Part shown: one piece after another, positions 18,569 to 28,666 of the stretch
Layout of the letters: each line of letters begins with the position of its first letter
Position numbering within the stretch: the first letter of the stretch is position 1
DNA from: Paenibacillus allorhizosphaerae
GTDB taxonomy: Bacteria > Bacillota > Bacilli > Paenibacillales > NBRC-103111
Length of the DNA: 64,000 bases
Assembly: GCF_910594985.1 (NCBI RefSeq)
Contig: NZ_CAJVCE010000006.1
Span: forward strand, 305,888 to 369,887
Direction of reading: 5' to 3'
Notes under the pieces: model-generated
What the model was told of the DNA's origin: nothing
What the model saw: only the letters and a program-made list of their open reading frames with translations
Database searches by the model: none
Translations under genes and position numbers: made by a program

Positions 18569-19003
18569 ATGGACATGAATAAGCTTAAAGAATGGATGGA
18601 CTTTGCGAACCAATGCAACAACGGCGGCTTCTGGGAAAATTTCATGGACGAAAGAGCTCTGGTATCGACTTCCCGGACGCCCGAAAGCCCTTGGACTCCG
18701 CTAGCCGATATGGTTCAAACCGGCGATGCGACGCTCCTTATCGTCGAACTCCCCGGCGTCCGGAGGGAAGAGCTCGATCTAACCATCACCGGCGATTCGT
18801 TGCTCATCAAAGGGGTCAAGAACCATCGGGTCAGAATCGAAGAGTTTCTCTTGTGCGAACGGCATGTGGGTGCTTTCGAGCGCGCGATCCGGCTCCCTTA
18901 CCCGGTAGAGGCCGGCGCCGTTTCCGCAAAAATGGCCGAAGGGCTGCTCTTCGTCCGGTTACCGCTTCCGTCCAGCAAACAGTCCAAAATATCGATCGAA
19001 TGA
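18569..19003 (+). CDS. Hsp20/alpha-crystallin family small heat-shock protein
   Basis: A 144-residue small chaperone. The alpha-crystallin domain spans about 45-140 (TLLIVELPGVRREELDLTI, DSLLIKGVK, GAFERAIRLPYPV, AKMAEGLLFVRLPLP). The start is the ATG after ACGGGAG rather than the GTG nine bases upstream. Its place behind two gerP-like genes suggests a spore-coat role like CotM/CotP (inference). Confidence 0.83.
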   Translation: MDMNKLKEWMDFANQCNNGGFWENFMDERALVSTSRTPESPWTPLADMVQTGDATLLIVELPGVRREELDLTITGDSLLIKGVKNHRVRIEEFLLCERHVGAFERAIRLPYPVEAGAVSAKMAEGLLFVRLPLPSSKQSKISIE

Positions 19004-19122
19004 GCGGTCATCCTTGCCTTCGCCAGGCTAGCACTCCCGGGCGATGCATTTCGTATTCAGAAATTGCCCGGCGCAAAGCGACCGTCCCCGTTCCCTCATC
19101 ATACGTGCCGTTATGCTCGCGA

Positions 19123-20870
19123 CTACATGCCATGCAGCGGTGTAAAAGCGGCGGCGGCTACGCGCATATCTCCGTTCGCATTGAACACGACTGTAACCTT
19201 CGTATTCGTATCGCTTTTCGCCTGATCCGCGCTGCCGCTATCGCTGTCCCCCCAATGGACCGAAACGATATCCGCATCGTCGGCGAAGGAAGGACCGCCC
19301 TTTTGTGAACTGAGCATCGTAATTCCGAGCCGTTTCACGACCCCCGCGTCCGTACTTCCGCCCGTGCAGGTGATAACGAGCGTCGACACGCATTTGCTTC
19401 CCGTATCCGCGTCCGAGCCGCCGGCCGTCGTGACGACGAGAAGCGAAAATCCGAGCTGCCGCTGGTCTGTGTACGCAGCGCCGTTCAGCTGCTGCACATC
19501 GAACGTCACTTTCGCTTTCCCGGCACCGGCCGACACTGCCTGTACTTGTCCCGGCGGGAGCGCGGGGAACGTTTTGCGAAACCGTCTTCCTGCCGCAAAC
19601 CGTGCGAGTCTCGCATCCATCGTGGGAAAATTCGGGCTGTGGAACACCGTTTCGTCCAGATCGATCGTAATGTACGGGCTGTGAGGGATCGTGTCCGGGT
19701 CGAAAGCGGCGTCGCAGCTGATGATTCCCTTCAGCAAATCTTTGAAGCCGTTGCTGTTTCGGATCGAGATGCGGTTCGGAATGTTGAACAGGACGATGCT
19801 CGATTTGCGCGGCGTGCCGACCGAAACCATATGCGTGTTTTCGATAGAGATGACGTTGCCTTCGTGATTCGCCAGATTCAAATCCGCAGCCACATAGTTG
19901 AATACGATCGGATAGCCGCCCCCACCCTCGCCGCCGAACCGGACGCCGTCGATGAACAGCCCATGCTCGCCTCCCGTCTCGTAGTTGTCGATCCAGCGCG
20001 GGTCGGCATCCGTCTGCGCTTTCAGCGGGACGTAGATCCCTCCATTTATATTCAGATGGCTGTCGTTATATATGGCCGGGCCGTTATATCCGCTGTGCGT
20101 CATCCAGCAGTTGTCGAGCAGCGTCATATCGCAGTGACTTTTAATGACAAGGTCGGTTTTCCAACTGATGCAGTTGCGCACGGTGAGGACGGTGCTGCGA
20201 CTGGCCGCGAAGCTGATCGTGTCAAGGCCGGTTTTGCACATATGGAAAATGACGTTGTTCAGCTCCATCATCGATACATCGACGTCGGCGGTACTGATCT
20301 CGAGCGCGGTCGAGTAACCGACAAAGGTCAAGTTCCGGGCTTCGAAACGATTCCCTTGGCCCGTTCCGACAAAATATTTGATCGATTGGTCGGCCGGATT
20401 AGCCTTCAAGATCGCCTGCCTTCGGCGATCAGGTCTATTCCTTTGTACACATTAATCGGCGCGCTCGTCGCGTACATCGCCGACCTGAATACGACCGCCG
20501 TTTTCGTCTCGTAATAGACGCTTCCGCCGACCGTATTTTCGCCCTTCTTTAACGTTTTGGCGTAGTCGAGCGCCCGCTGAATCCGCCCTGTGTCATCCGC
20601 CTCGCCTGGCAGACGCGGAAAATCGTCGACGACGACGCCGTAGGAACCGCGCAAAGTCCGCATATCGTCGTCGTTTTCGGCAAAGCTTACCGTTCGGTAT
20701 GTTCCGCCTGTAAAGGTTGTGCCGTCCCCGACCCACACGAGGGACGACGCACCGGTTAACGTTCCGACAATATGGTACGCTCCTGCCGGGAAATACATCT
20801 CCCTCTTCCCATCAAGCGCGGCCTGGTTGATCGCTGCCTGCACCGCGGCCGTATCGATATGGACGTGTTT
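19123..20870 (-). pseudogene. Frameshifted, 5'-truncated beta-helix (pectate-lyase-like) gene
   Basis: Two minus-strand reading frames together encode a parallel beta-helix protein. The upstream piece starts at about 20870 with DTAAVQAAINQAALDGK and FPAGAYHIVGTL, typical of the pectate-lyase superfamily N-terminus. It stops at 20406. The downstream piece (ILKANPADQSIKYFVGTG onward) continues in another frame to 19123. The two join if one G is restored near 20412, so one base has been lost, or there is a sequencing error. The usual leading motif with GDGVTDD is absent because the frame meets GH31 sequence on the opposite strand at about 20870. The C-terminus (about 285-428) is a beta-sandwich-like part. 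Confidence 0.7.
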
Positions 20871-20879
20871 TCGCCGGCG

Positions 20880-22538
20880 GGTATTCATTTTGGCTTTTTG
20901 CAGACGCTTTCGCAGGTGAACAGCTTCGCTTATTGGCAGCATCTGAGTCTGCTGGACCGCGAACTCCACAATATGTTCCGCATGTACGCCAAACTGCGCT
21001 ACAGCCTGCTTCCGTATTTGTACACTGCTGCGCACGCCGCATCCCGGAGCGGAATGCCCGTTTTGCGGCCGATGCCGCTCTGCTTCCCGGGCGATCCGCA
21101 TTCCGCTTCACTCATACGCCAGTACATGCTTGGCGACGCGTTACTGGTGGCCGCCTTTACGGACATCGTCTATTTGCCGGTCGGGGAGTGGATCGACTAT
21201 TGGACGGGGGAGCGGCATGCAGGCCCGAAAACATTTGAATGCACGATTCCCGACTTCGCCGGCGGGCCGCTGTTCGTCCGCGCAGGCGCTATTATTCCGA
21301 CATGGCCGGAAGGGAACCAGGCCGACCGGCAAATACCTGTGGACATAGGGCTCCACTTTTACGTCTATGAGGCAAGCGATTTTACGCTGTATGAAGACGA
21401 CGGACGATCGTTCGATTATGTGGAAGGAAAATGCTCGCTGACCCGCATCCGCTGCTGGGCCGACAGAAGTCAAGCCGACATCGCGATCGCCGCCCGCACG
21501 GGCAGGTTCGAAGGGATGCCGGAGCAGCGCATCTATAATCTGTATGTGCATGCAGAAGAGAAGCCGTTCATCATCCGGCTTGACGGAGTCGTCCTACCCG
21601 AGCTGAACCGGTGCCCCGCCTATCCATCGGAAGGCTGGTACTTTGATCGCGTCTCCTGGCAAATCCACCTATGCGTCGAAGAAGACCGCTCTGCCGCCCA
21701 ATCGGTTCGCATTGAAATCCGGTTTGACGCAACGCAGCGGCGGGACGGTATCCAGACACTTCGGAATGCGGAGCGTAAGTCAAAAAGGCGAAGTGCCGAT
21801 TCAGCTAATCAAGCCGGGCAAACAGACGCGGCCGTCCAGGGGACTTGCCCGCCCATCGCACCTTACAACCTGGAACACAAGCTGGAAATCGGCCTTTTGT
21901 CGGGAGATGCTCCTTCCTTGTTCGATGCTTTTGAGCGGTTTTGGAGCGAAAGGGTGGAACGCAACCAGCCGCAGAGCGAGGTGCGAGAACGTCTGCTCAG
22001 CCTTGTCGGACTGTTCGTCCGGATCGGGGAACGGCTCGGCTGGCGTCTTACGGAAGTCGCGGGCGAGCACTACGTCCGCTTCATGAAATTGCCTGAGCTC
22101 GCTTCGCTTGATGAAGCCCGGCTGCTAGTCAGAACGGTCATTCAGCAATTCCTCGACCACAAGCAGCAAGTCAAAGGAGCACGCGCTCCCGACTTGATCA
22201 AGCAGGCCATTGCCTTGATCGAAGGCGAAATGGAGCAAGAGCTGACGCTGAAATATGCCGCGGAACGGCTGCACGTCAATTCGTCCCACTTGAGCCGCTT
22301 GTTTAAACGCGAGATGGGCATCGTCTTCTCGGATTACGTATTGAATCATAAAATGCAACTGGCGAAACATATGCTGCTGGACAACCAGAAAATCGGCAGC
22401 GTGGCGGATGCGCTCGGCTACAAAGATTCGAGCCATTTTATTCGCGTATTCCGCAATTATTGGGGCTTGACTCCCGGCGAGCTGAAGGGAGGCCCGCCAA
22501 GAGGCGGCCGTGCTTCTTCCGACAGCAATAGAGCCTGA
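20880..22538 (+). pseudogene. GH31 alpha-glucosidase fragment fused to an AraC domain
   Basis: An open frame combining two broken genes. The first part, to about 21770, is the C-terminal third of a family-31 glycosidase: MYAKLRYSLLPYLYTAAHAA, PLCFPGDP, MLGDALLVA, then the distal beta-domains with YEDDGRSFDY. The (beta/alpha)8 catalytic core is missing. From about 21850 the frame continues, after a low-complexity linker, into the C-terminal half of a YesN-type regulator with an AraC double helix-turn-helix (LKYAAERLHVNSSHLSRLFK, VADALGYKDSSHFIRVF). No start codon with a ribosome site exists at the 5' edge. Probably non-functional; a short regulator could still be made from an internal start. 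Confidence 0.7.
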
Positions 22539-22573
22539 CGACCGGTCTTTCCGGCAGTCAGGCTCTTTATTAT
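22531..22573 (+). terminator. Rho-independent terminator after the GH31/AraC frame
   Basis: GAGCCTGAC pairs with GTCAGGCTC around a loop that itself can pair (CCGG ... CCGG), followed by TTTATTATT. It overlaps the stop codon region of the preceding frame. Confidence 0.75.
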
Positions 22574-22789
22574 TCTGCGGGCTGTTATGAAGAGCCCGTT
22601 TATTATATTCATGACCCCTTCTGACCCGAGAATTTATTCAGATGGAGTTTTCGTTGGACGGGGTTACAACCACTTTACCAAAATAATCCACAAATGCTAT
22701 CGATCAAGCTTACCCGCCTCCGAACGACAGCGGAACCCACAGCATCATTGAAGAACGTGCCAGACCAGCAATTATTAAATTGTCAGCTG

Positions 22790-23923
22790 CTAAAATCTAA
22801 CCAGTTCAGCCACCTTAACCGCTTGACCCGTCTTCATCGAATGATTTCCCGCGATCCCTGTTAGTATCGACATTGCTCCGTCCATGTGGGAAGCTGCGCG
22901 ATTGAAACGATCATATTCGGGCACACCGAATAAATCATTTAACAGTACAGGGTCTCCTCCGCCATGTCCGCCCGTTTTTTGTTCCACCTGGACTTCATAT
23001 GGTGCGCCGAACATCGGATGAACAATGATGCTTTTTCCTTTAATCGCTCCTTCCAGCGCTTGATCGCCGCCTGAATTCACGTAAGACGATTCGACAACGT
23101 TCATTTCAATGCGGCCTTTGCTGCCGTTAAATACTACGCGGAACCCCTCCCAAGGAGCATAAGCATGAAGCGAATAAGTTAAAATGGCGCCGTTACGGTA
23201 TTTAACCATAACGCCCAACGTATCCTCAATGCTGATACCGTCCCCAAACACACTTTGATCACGGTAGTAGCCGTCCTCTTTCTCCGCATCCAGGTACATC
23301 GACTTCAGTTTCCCCTTGTCCAGATGCAGTGCAAACGGATCATTCTTTGCGTATTCGCTGCCGTATGCTCGGGAGTAGAATTCGGTAACGCCGCGTTTTT
23401 CTGCGTTTTCCCTGCCGTAGAACATCAAATCGCCAAGTGCATATACCGTTTCCGGCTTTGTATTCAACCAGAAATTGACGAGGTCGAAATGGTGCGTTGA
23501 TTTATGCACGAGCAACCCCCCGCTGTTGCGCTTGTCGCGGTGCCAACGGCGGAAGTAGTCGGCTCCATGGTCCGTATTTAGAAGCCACTCAAAATGTACG
23601 GCATGCACGTTGCCGATAGCCCCGTCATCAATCAGCTCGCGGATTTTTGTATTATGAGACGAGTAGCGGTAATTGAACGTTACACGCAGATGACGGCCCG
23701 TTCTTTTGACGGCATCCAAAATATTCTGGCATTTCACTTCGTCTACCGTCGAGCCTGTCAGCAGGTTCGGTTCTGTCTTCTTGCCCAAGCCGTACACGTC
23801 CTCCAGGACAGAATTTCCTTGACCGTTCGCCAACCCGATTGATCCGTAAAGAGCTGCTGCCGCTCCGGTAACTCCGAGGGTAGCGAGTAAATGTCTTCTC
23901 GTGATCAGACGCTTTTCGGACAT
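22790..23923 (-). pseudogene. Gfo/Idh/MocA-type oxidoreductase lacking its Rossmann domain
   Basis: A 377-residue frame. It starts with a twin-arginine-like leader (TRRHLLATLGVTGAAAAL) and carries the C-terminal catalytic half of a Gfo/Idh/MocA dehydrogenase: VKRTGRHLRVTFNYRYSSHN, HGADYFRRWHRDKRNSGG, VHKSTHHFDLVNFWLN. The part that should hold the NAD(P)-binding GxGxxG and the EKP motif, about 110 residues, is missing between residues about 60 and 65, yet the frame stays open. ATG start preceded by AGGAGTG. Without the nucleotide-binding domain oxidoreductase activity is not expected, so it is listed as a decayed gene; an unusual working protein cannot be fully excluded. Confidence 0.7.
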
Positions 23924-24101
23924 GAATCGTCACTCCTTTAGCTTATTAGGATGTTACGTGCCGGGCTCTGTCCAAACACTCACCGATTAGCTGCAGATGA
24001 GCGATAGGGGGAGGGTCTGCTGTCATTTCCGCCTCTTCGGCTTGCAATGATTTTCCCAGCAGCTTCGCGTGCTCCTCTTTTTGGGGTATAAGTGTCTTTT
24101 T

Positions 24102-25211
24102 TCATGGCGATTGTAAGAAACGATCCCCCCCTTGTATATTGAACCCTGCACTAGAGGTTAGATGCTGGCGAATGAACGGCCATACGCGTTCCTTGTAATA
24201 TCGGTGCCCGCCGTTACCTTCATACAGCTCACAACGATCGGTTAGCTTGCAATCTATCGCTTCGTAAATGTTCCTCGCATGCGCAAAAGCCTCGCGGGTA
24301 TGCTCAATCGGAAAATCCTGATCGAGAATTCCGTGAACGAACAATAGCGGCCGGGGTGCGATTAAACCTGAAATATCATGCATGTCTCCGAGCTTCATAA
24401 TGCCGGGGATAAAATTGCAGTGACAATGCGGTACCTTCATAACGGATCCGAGATAAGTACAGAAGCATGAACTCGGCACGCAAACCGAAATACGTTCATC
24501 TAATGCGGCCGTAAAGAACGATACCGTACCGCCTCCCGAATTGCCGGTAATGACAATACGGCTGGTATCGATATCCGGGTGTGCGGAGGCGTAATCGATC
24601 AATCTTCCCATATCGTGCACCCGTTCTCCGATCAGCGTCCTTCCATACATGAAGGCGCGCTTCTGCAGCTCGTCGCAAGAACCCGCTTTCTTCGTGGAAA
24701 ACTCCTCCTCCCTGGACATTTCCCAAAACCCCCGAACGTCCATGGCGATTACGGCATATCCTTCCGAAACCGCCTGTAGCGCAACGTCGCGTTCTCCTGC
24801 CTCAGCTTGCTGACGCTCACTGTCGCTTGAATAATTGCCCACATACGTTTCCTTTCCTCGTTTGCCATGGCCGTGAGGCGTCAGCACGAGCGGGAAAGGA
24901 CCGGTGCTGTTCTCAGGGATCAGCAAATAGAATGGAATTTCTACCCCGAGCTCGGTAGTGATATACGTTTTCTCCCTGTGATAGCCTGGAAATCGAACCG
25001 TTTCCGTCGTTCTTGAGGATAACGGCAGATCGCGGGTATGCTCCTTGAGAGAGGCGAGCCCCGTCAATTCTGCGAGACGTTCGCGAAACGATTGCTGCCA
25101 GCGCTTCCAATCACCGCTGTCCAAAGCGCGCGTATAATCGAATTCCCGGGCCGTGTTCTCCCGCAAGTTGCGCATGTAGCTGTCTGTCGCGAATAATATC
25201 GATTCGGTCAT
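24102..25211 (-). CDS. Alpha/beta-hydrolase, acetyl-xylan-esterase-like
   Basis: A 369-residue esterase of the alpha/beta-hydrolase fold. Motifs: HGHGKRG oxyanion region (113-119), nucleophile S225 in GNSGGG, acid D297 or D299 in LDQDFP, base H336 in GGHRY. No signal peptide, so it acts in the cytoplasm. The start is the ATG of MTESILF, preceded by GGAGAG; an open frame upstream overlaps the binding-protein gene. It follows the solute-binding lipoprotein by 16 bases in the same direction. A role in removing ester groups from an imported plant-cell-wall sugar is plausible. Confidence 0.82.
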   Translation of the reverse strand: MTESILFATDSYMRNLRENTAREFDYTRALDSGDWKRWQQSFRERLAELTGLASLKEHTRDLPLSSRTTETVRFPGYHREKTYITTELGVEIPFYLLIPENSTGPFPLVLTPHGHGKRGKETYVGNYSSDSERQQAEAGERDVALQAVSEGYAVIAMDVRGFWEMSREEEFSTKKAGSCDELQKRAFMYGRTLIGERVHDMGRLIDYASAHPDIDTSRIVITGNSGGGTVSFFTAALDERISVCVPSSCFCTYLGSVMKVPHCHCNFIPGIMKLGDMHDISGLIAPRPLLFVHGILDQDFPIEHTREAFAHARNIYEAIDCKLTDRCELYEGNGGHRYYKERVWPFIRQHLTSSAGFNIQGGDRFLQSP

Positions 25212-25227
25212 ATCGATCTCTCCATTC

Positions 25228-26553
25228 TTATTTTTGCGCGGCAATGTTGCTGTTGATCTTCTCCTCCAGCTCCCGGATCGTTGTGTTAAGATCCTTGCCG
25301 TTGATGTATTCATACATGGCATCCGTCAATGCGGTGCTATTGGCCCCGAATTCGAACCGGGAGAATACGGGAGACGCGATGATCTTGCTCTTGGTGATGG
25401 CCTCCATATGCTTGCCCTTCAGAAACGGCATATCCATCCCGAGCTGTTGTTTGATACCGTTATCTTTCAATATCGTTAAACGGCCCATCGTCCTCGTATT
25501 TTTCAACTGCACTTCATCGGATGTAAACACTTTCAACGCGAGCATGGCCGCATCCTTATGCTTGCTTGTTTTTGTAATCGAGAATACGTGGCTGTCCACA
25601 ATCGTTGCGACATTCGGAGCTTCCTTGTAGCTTGGGTATTGCGCGATATCCCAATCCAGCCCTTGCTTCATGGCATCCTCCAACCCGAGATCCAATATGT
25701 TGACGGTAGCCAGCATAGCCACCGTTTTATCCTTCATGAATCGGTCATAAGAGTTGGTGGTTTTGGGGCGATCATTATTCGGAATGGTGTATACCGTGCG
25801 AACCAAATCGAATGCTTTCCGCCAGGCTTCGGTGTCTACGGACGGCTTATCCGTTCTTCCGTCGACTAGAAGCGCAGCCAGCGGTCGGGCCACTCTGGAG
25901 ACCGTCTGCACATCCAGACCGGCATAGGTCATATTCCCATCTGAACGGGATAGCAGCTTGGCCAGCTCAATGGCATCCTCCCATAGCATGCCGTCCTTCG
26001 GATATGCAACGCCAAACCGGTCAAACAATGTCTTATTATAATATAAGGCAGTAAATTGCTGGCTAAAGGGCAGCGCAACAATGCCCCCTTCCTTGGAGAT
26101 CGATTGGATGGATTGCATAACCGGCGGATCGAAGCGCTGCAAATCGATATCATGCTTCTTGATCAGCGGCGACATATCCATGAGCAGATCACTCAAATAA
26201 TAGGTGGGCAATATGCCGTTGAACGCGAAGATGATATCGGGAGTCTCGCCGGACATAATCAACGAGTCGAGTGTGACGCCTTTTCCGGGTCTTTGGATTT
26301 CCAATGAAATATGCGGATATTTTTTCTTCAACGGCTCAAGCCATATATCGTTCACCTGCTGGTCGTTGAAGGCTTGCTGCATAAATACCCGTAAGGTAAC
26401 CGGCGTCGTATCGGCAGCCTTTTCAACCACCTTATCGGCAGCTTGTTCGTCAGTCCCCTTAGCTCCGCTGCATCCCGCCATCGTCATCATGCTTGCGATC
26501 ATGCATAAGCCAACACCCGTTAAGGCCCATTTTCGTCCACAAAGCATATTCAT
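25228..26553 (-). CDS. Extracellular solute-binding lipoprotein (sugar ABC, family 1)
   Basis: A 441-residue lipoprotein with lipobox MAGC (C28) and a family-1 binding fold (VTLRVFMQQAF, KKYPHISLEI, FTALYYNKTLFDRFG, GMLWEDAIELAKLLS). Third paralogue in the window. The start is the ATG of MNMLCG with GGGGGG ten bases upstream; the longer frame that starts 16 codons before lacks a ribosome site. It precedes the esterase gene and is divergent from the AraC regulator at 26776, which likely controls both. Again no permease genes lie nearby. Confidence 0.87.
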   Translation of the reverse strand: MNMLCGRKWALTGVGLCMIASMMTMAGCSGAKGTDEQAADKVVEKAADTTPVTLRVFMQQAFNDQQVNDIWLEPLKKKYPHISLEIQRPGKGVTLDSLIMSGETPDIIFAFNGILPTYYLSDLLMDMSPLIKKHDIDLQRFDPPVMQSIQSISKEGGIVALPFSQQFTALYYNKTLFDRFGVAYPKDGMLWEDAIELAKLLSRSDGNMTYAGLDVQTVSRVARPLAALLVDGRTDKPSVDTEAWRKAFDLVRTVYTIPNNDRPKTTNSYDRFMKDKTVAMLATVNILDLGLEDAMKQGLDWDIAQYPSYKEAPNVATIVDSHVFSITKTSKHKDAAMLALKVFTSDEVQLKNTRTMGRLTILKDNGIKQQLGMDMPFLKGKHMEAITKSKIIASPVFSRFEFGANSTALTDAMYEYINGKDLNTTIRELEEKINSNIAAQK

Positions 26554-26775
26554 TGAGTATAGTCCCCCCTTACCCAAATGTACCGCTTTTCCTTCCCTCA
26601 AAATTCGAGATTACGGAAACCGTTCCGCTATCCCGACTTTCGTTTATCCCACAACCCGAGTATAGTATATATTAGCCATGGTTTCTGCCTCTATTATTGC
26701 CTTTTTAATAAAAAAGCGGTTTACTTTGCTCTAACTTCTTGATACAGTTTAAACGGAGTGAGGAGGAGGCTATAC

Positions 26776-27633
26776 ATGGAATCGACAACCGATTTGAGGT
26801 ATCAGACATTCCCGCTGGCAGGAATAGAGTTTTACCCTGAGGAAAATGTCGTTAGCTCTGAGGAAATGCGCCGCCCTCATTATCATGAAATGTACGAAAT
26901 CTACTATTTGATTTCGGGGGAGCGCAATTATTTAATCGGCAACAAGACATACAAAATTACGCCTGGGGATCTGGTGTTTATCCGTCCTTATGAAATACAT
27001 AGAGCGACAAATACTTCGGTGCTTTATCATGAAAGAATTGTGGTGCATTTTAGCAAAGAGTTTCTGGGCGAGAATGGCAGTTGGGTGGATGACGAGCATT
27101 CGCCTTTTACTACACATACCTCTGTCATCTCCTTGCCTTTGACTGTTCAGAAAAGAGTCGAGGAATTGCTGTACCGAATTAATAGCGAGTACCGCAAAAA
27201 AGAAAAGGGGTTCGATACGCTCATTAAAGCGGCTTTGATTGAATTGCTGGTTACCAGTTTGCGGCTAAACAGGGATACAATGAACAAATCCTCTCATTAC
27301 GTCACCCCGATGCACCAAAAAATTTCAAGCATGATCCGATTTATAAACGAAAATTATGAAAGCCCGCTAATGCTTTCATCGCTAGCCAAGCAGTTCCATA
27401 TAAGCCCCTTCTATTTGAGCAGATTGTTTAAGAAAACGACCGGATTTACGTTCATCGAGTACTTGTCGACGGTTAGGATAAAGGCGGCGCAAAAGCTATT
27501 GCGGGAAACCAAATGGAAGGTAAGCTTCATAGCGGAGAAGGTCGGATTCCAAGATCTGGCGCACTTTGGGAAAATATTCAAGAAGACATCCAACTACACA
27601 CCGCTTCAATATCGCAAAATGTGTAAAAAATGA
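26776..27633 (+). CDS. AraC-family transcriptional regulator
   Basis: A 285-residue regulator with an N-terminal cupin (RRPHYHEMYEIYYLISGER, ITPGDLVFIRPYEIHRATN) and a C-terminal double helix-turn-helix (about 185-280; LSSLAKQFHISPFYLSRLF, EKVGFQDLAHFGKIFKK). The start is ATG, six bases after GTGAGGAGGAGG; a GTG five codons earlier lies inside that ribosome site. Divergent from the binding-protein/esterase pair across 222 bases that hold A/T-rich sequence and the operator region expected for such a regulator. A near-palindrome CGGAA-N4-TTCCG around 26620 might be an operator, but this is weak. Confidence 0.87.
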   Translation: MESTTDLRYQTFPLAGIEFYPEENVVSSEEMRRPHYHEMYEIYYLISGERNYLIGNKTYKITPGDLVFIRPYEIHRATNTSVLYHERIVVHFSKEFLGENGSWVDDEHSPFTTHTSVISLPLTVQKRVEELLYRINSEYRKKEKGFDTLIKAALIELLVTSLRLNRDTMNKSSHYVTPMHQKISSMIRFINENYESPLMLSSLAKQFHISPFYLSRLFKKTTGFTFIEYLSTVRIKAAQKLLRETKWKVSFIAEKVGFQDLAHFGKIFKKTSNYTPLQYRKMCKK

Positions 27634-27799
27634 TGCCCTGCCGAACGATCCGGATTTCCCGGCTAAATCGTTCATTCGATTTTCTCCTGTAGGCATAATA
27701 CAACAAGGCTGCCGGTTCGTTCTCGCGGCAGCCTCTTGAGTGGTTATTGGGTCGTCGTTCCCCTTTAGTTTAAAGCCTAGATACAATCAGACAGTAATA

Positions 27800-28591
27800 T
27801 CATTTCGAAGCAAATATCGACAGCCATTGTGGAAGAGCAGCCAAGGGATTATGTTTCCATTGATACAACTTATCCAGTTCTTCTTTTGACATTTGTTCTC
27901 TTTCGCCACTTACTTCAAACCAGTATGTATTGTATTCGGCGAACATTTCTTCGATATGCTTAATGTTTAGACCTGATGAAGCAATCGCATTAATTATATC
28001 CTGCATGCGCCATGCATAAGTGGGTATTTCTCCAAAAGGACCTATTGAATCGTAAGGCTTTCTTACAATTAAATTCTTCGTATCATTTTCGAATGGACGC
28101 GTAAAAGGGTGCACCTCGTACATTATATAAACACCATTGTTTTTAAGGATTCTACAAATATTTTGGTACATGGCATTTAAATCATTAATCCATACATGAA
28201 CACCGTTTGAGGTGTAAACAAAATCGTATTCATTGCTTTTTATATGGCTTAAATCCATTGTATCATCGCAAATGAATTGAATATCCCAACCGTGTTTATC
28301 CGCTATTGCAGCACTATTTTCCAATTGCCGTTCCGAAATATCGACGGATGTTACGATTGCCCCCATCAAATGAAATGCAAAAACAGCATGGTTATCACCA
28401 CTTGAAGGTACACAAATTCGCTTGCCCTGTAAATTAGGGAATACCTCTTTAATCATTGAATAAGTCGTATGATGAAATTCTGATTCTGGGTGTGCTATTA
28501 ACCTTAAAATCCTTTCATCTGAACGATATTTTGCGAAGTCTGTATTGGACCATTCATTCCAGGCATCTTTTACTCTCGTGTTTTTACCCAT
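27800..28591 (-). CDS. Class I SAM-dependent methyltransferase
   Basis: A 263-residue methyltransferase. Motif I is changed from the usual GxGxG: RICVPSSGDNHAVFAFHLMG (loop SSGDN), followed by VTSVDISERQLENSA (acidic end of beta-2), IQFICDDTMDL (motif II), and YDFVYTSNGVHVWI. Small-molecule methyltransferases with this SSGDN loop are often of the ubiE-like group. ATG start preceded by GGGAG. It lies beside the cargo gene on the same strand, 75 bases behind its stop codon. Substrate unknown; a link to the injection system is unproven. Confidence 0.8.
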   Translation of the reverse strand: MGKNTRVKDAWNEWSNTDFAKYRSDERILRLIAHPESEFHHTTYSMIKEVFPNLQGKRICVPSSGDNHAVFAFHLMGAIVTSVDISERQLENSAAIADKHGWDIQFICDDTMDLSHIKSNEYDFVYTSNGVHVWINDLNAMYQNICRILKNNGVYIMYEVHPFTRPFENDTKNLIVRKPYDSIGPFGEIPTYAWRMQDIINAIASSGLNIKHIEEMFAEYNTYWFEVSGEREQMSKEELDKLYQWKHNPLAALPQWLSIFASK

Positions 28592-28666
28592 TTCAAAAAG
28601 CTCCCATCTTCTTCTTCACGTATCTAGAGAAGGGTTCTCATGACTGCCGTTTCACGATATTATGTC

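Noticed and set aside
20406..21101. The first 75 codons of the longer minus-strand frame at 20870-21101 as part of the beta-helix gene
   Set aside because: This part is antisense to GH31-coding sequence (MYAKLRYSLLPYLY on the other strand), so it is not real protein sequence.
26600..26640. Catabolite-control (cre) site near the AraC/binding-protein gap
   Set aside because: The sequence around GGAAACCGTTCC only partly fits the cre pattern.
27706..27734. Terminator after the AraC gene
   Set aside because: AGGCTGCC/GGCAGCCT pairs well but there is no T tract on either side.
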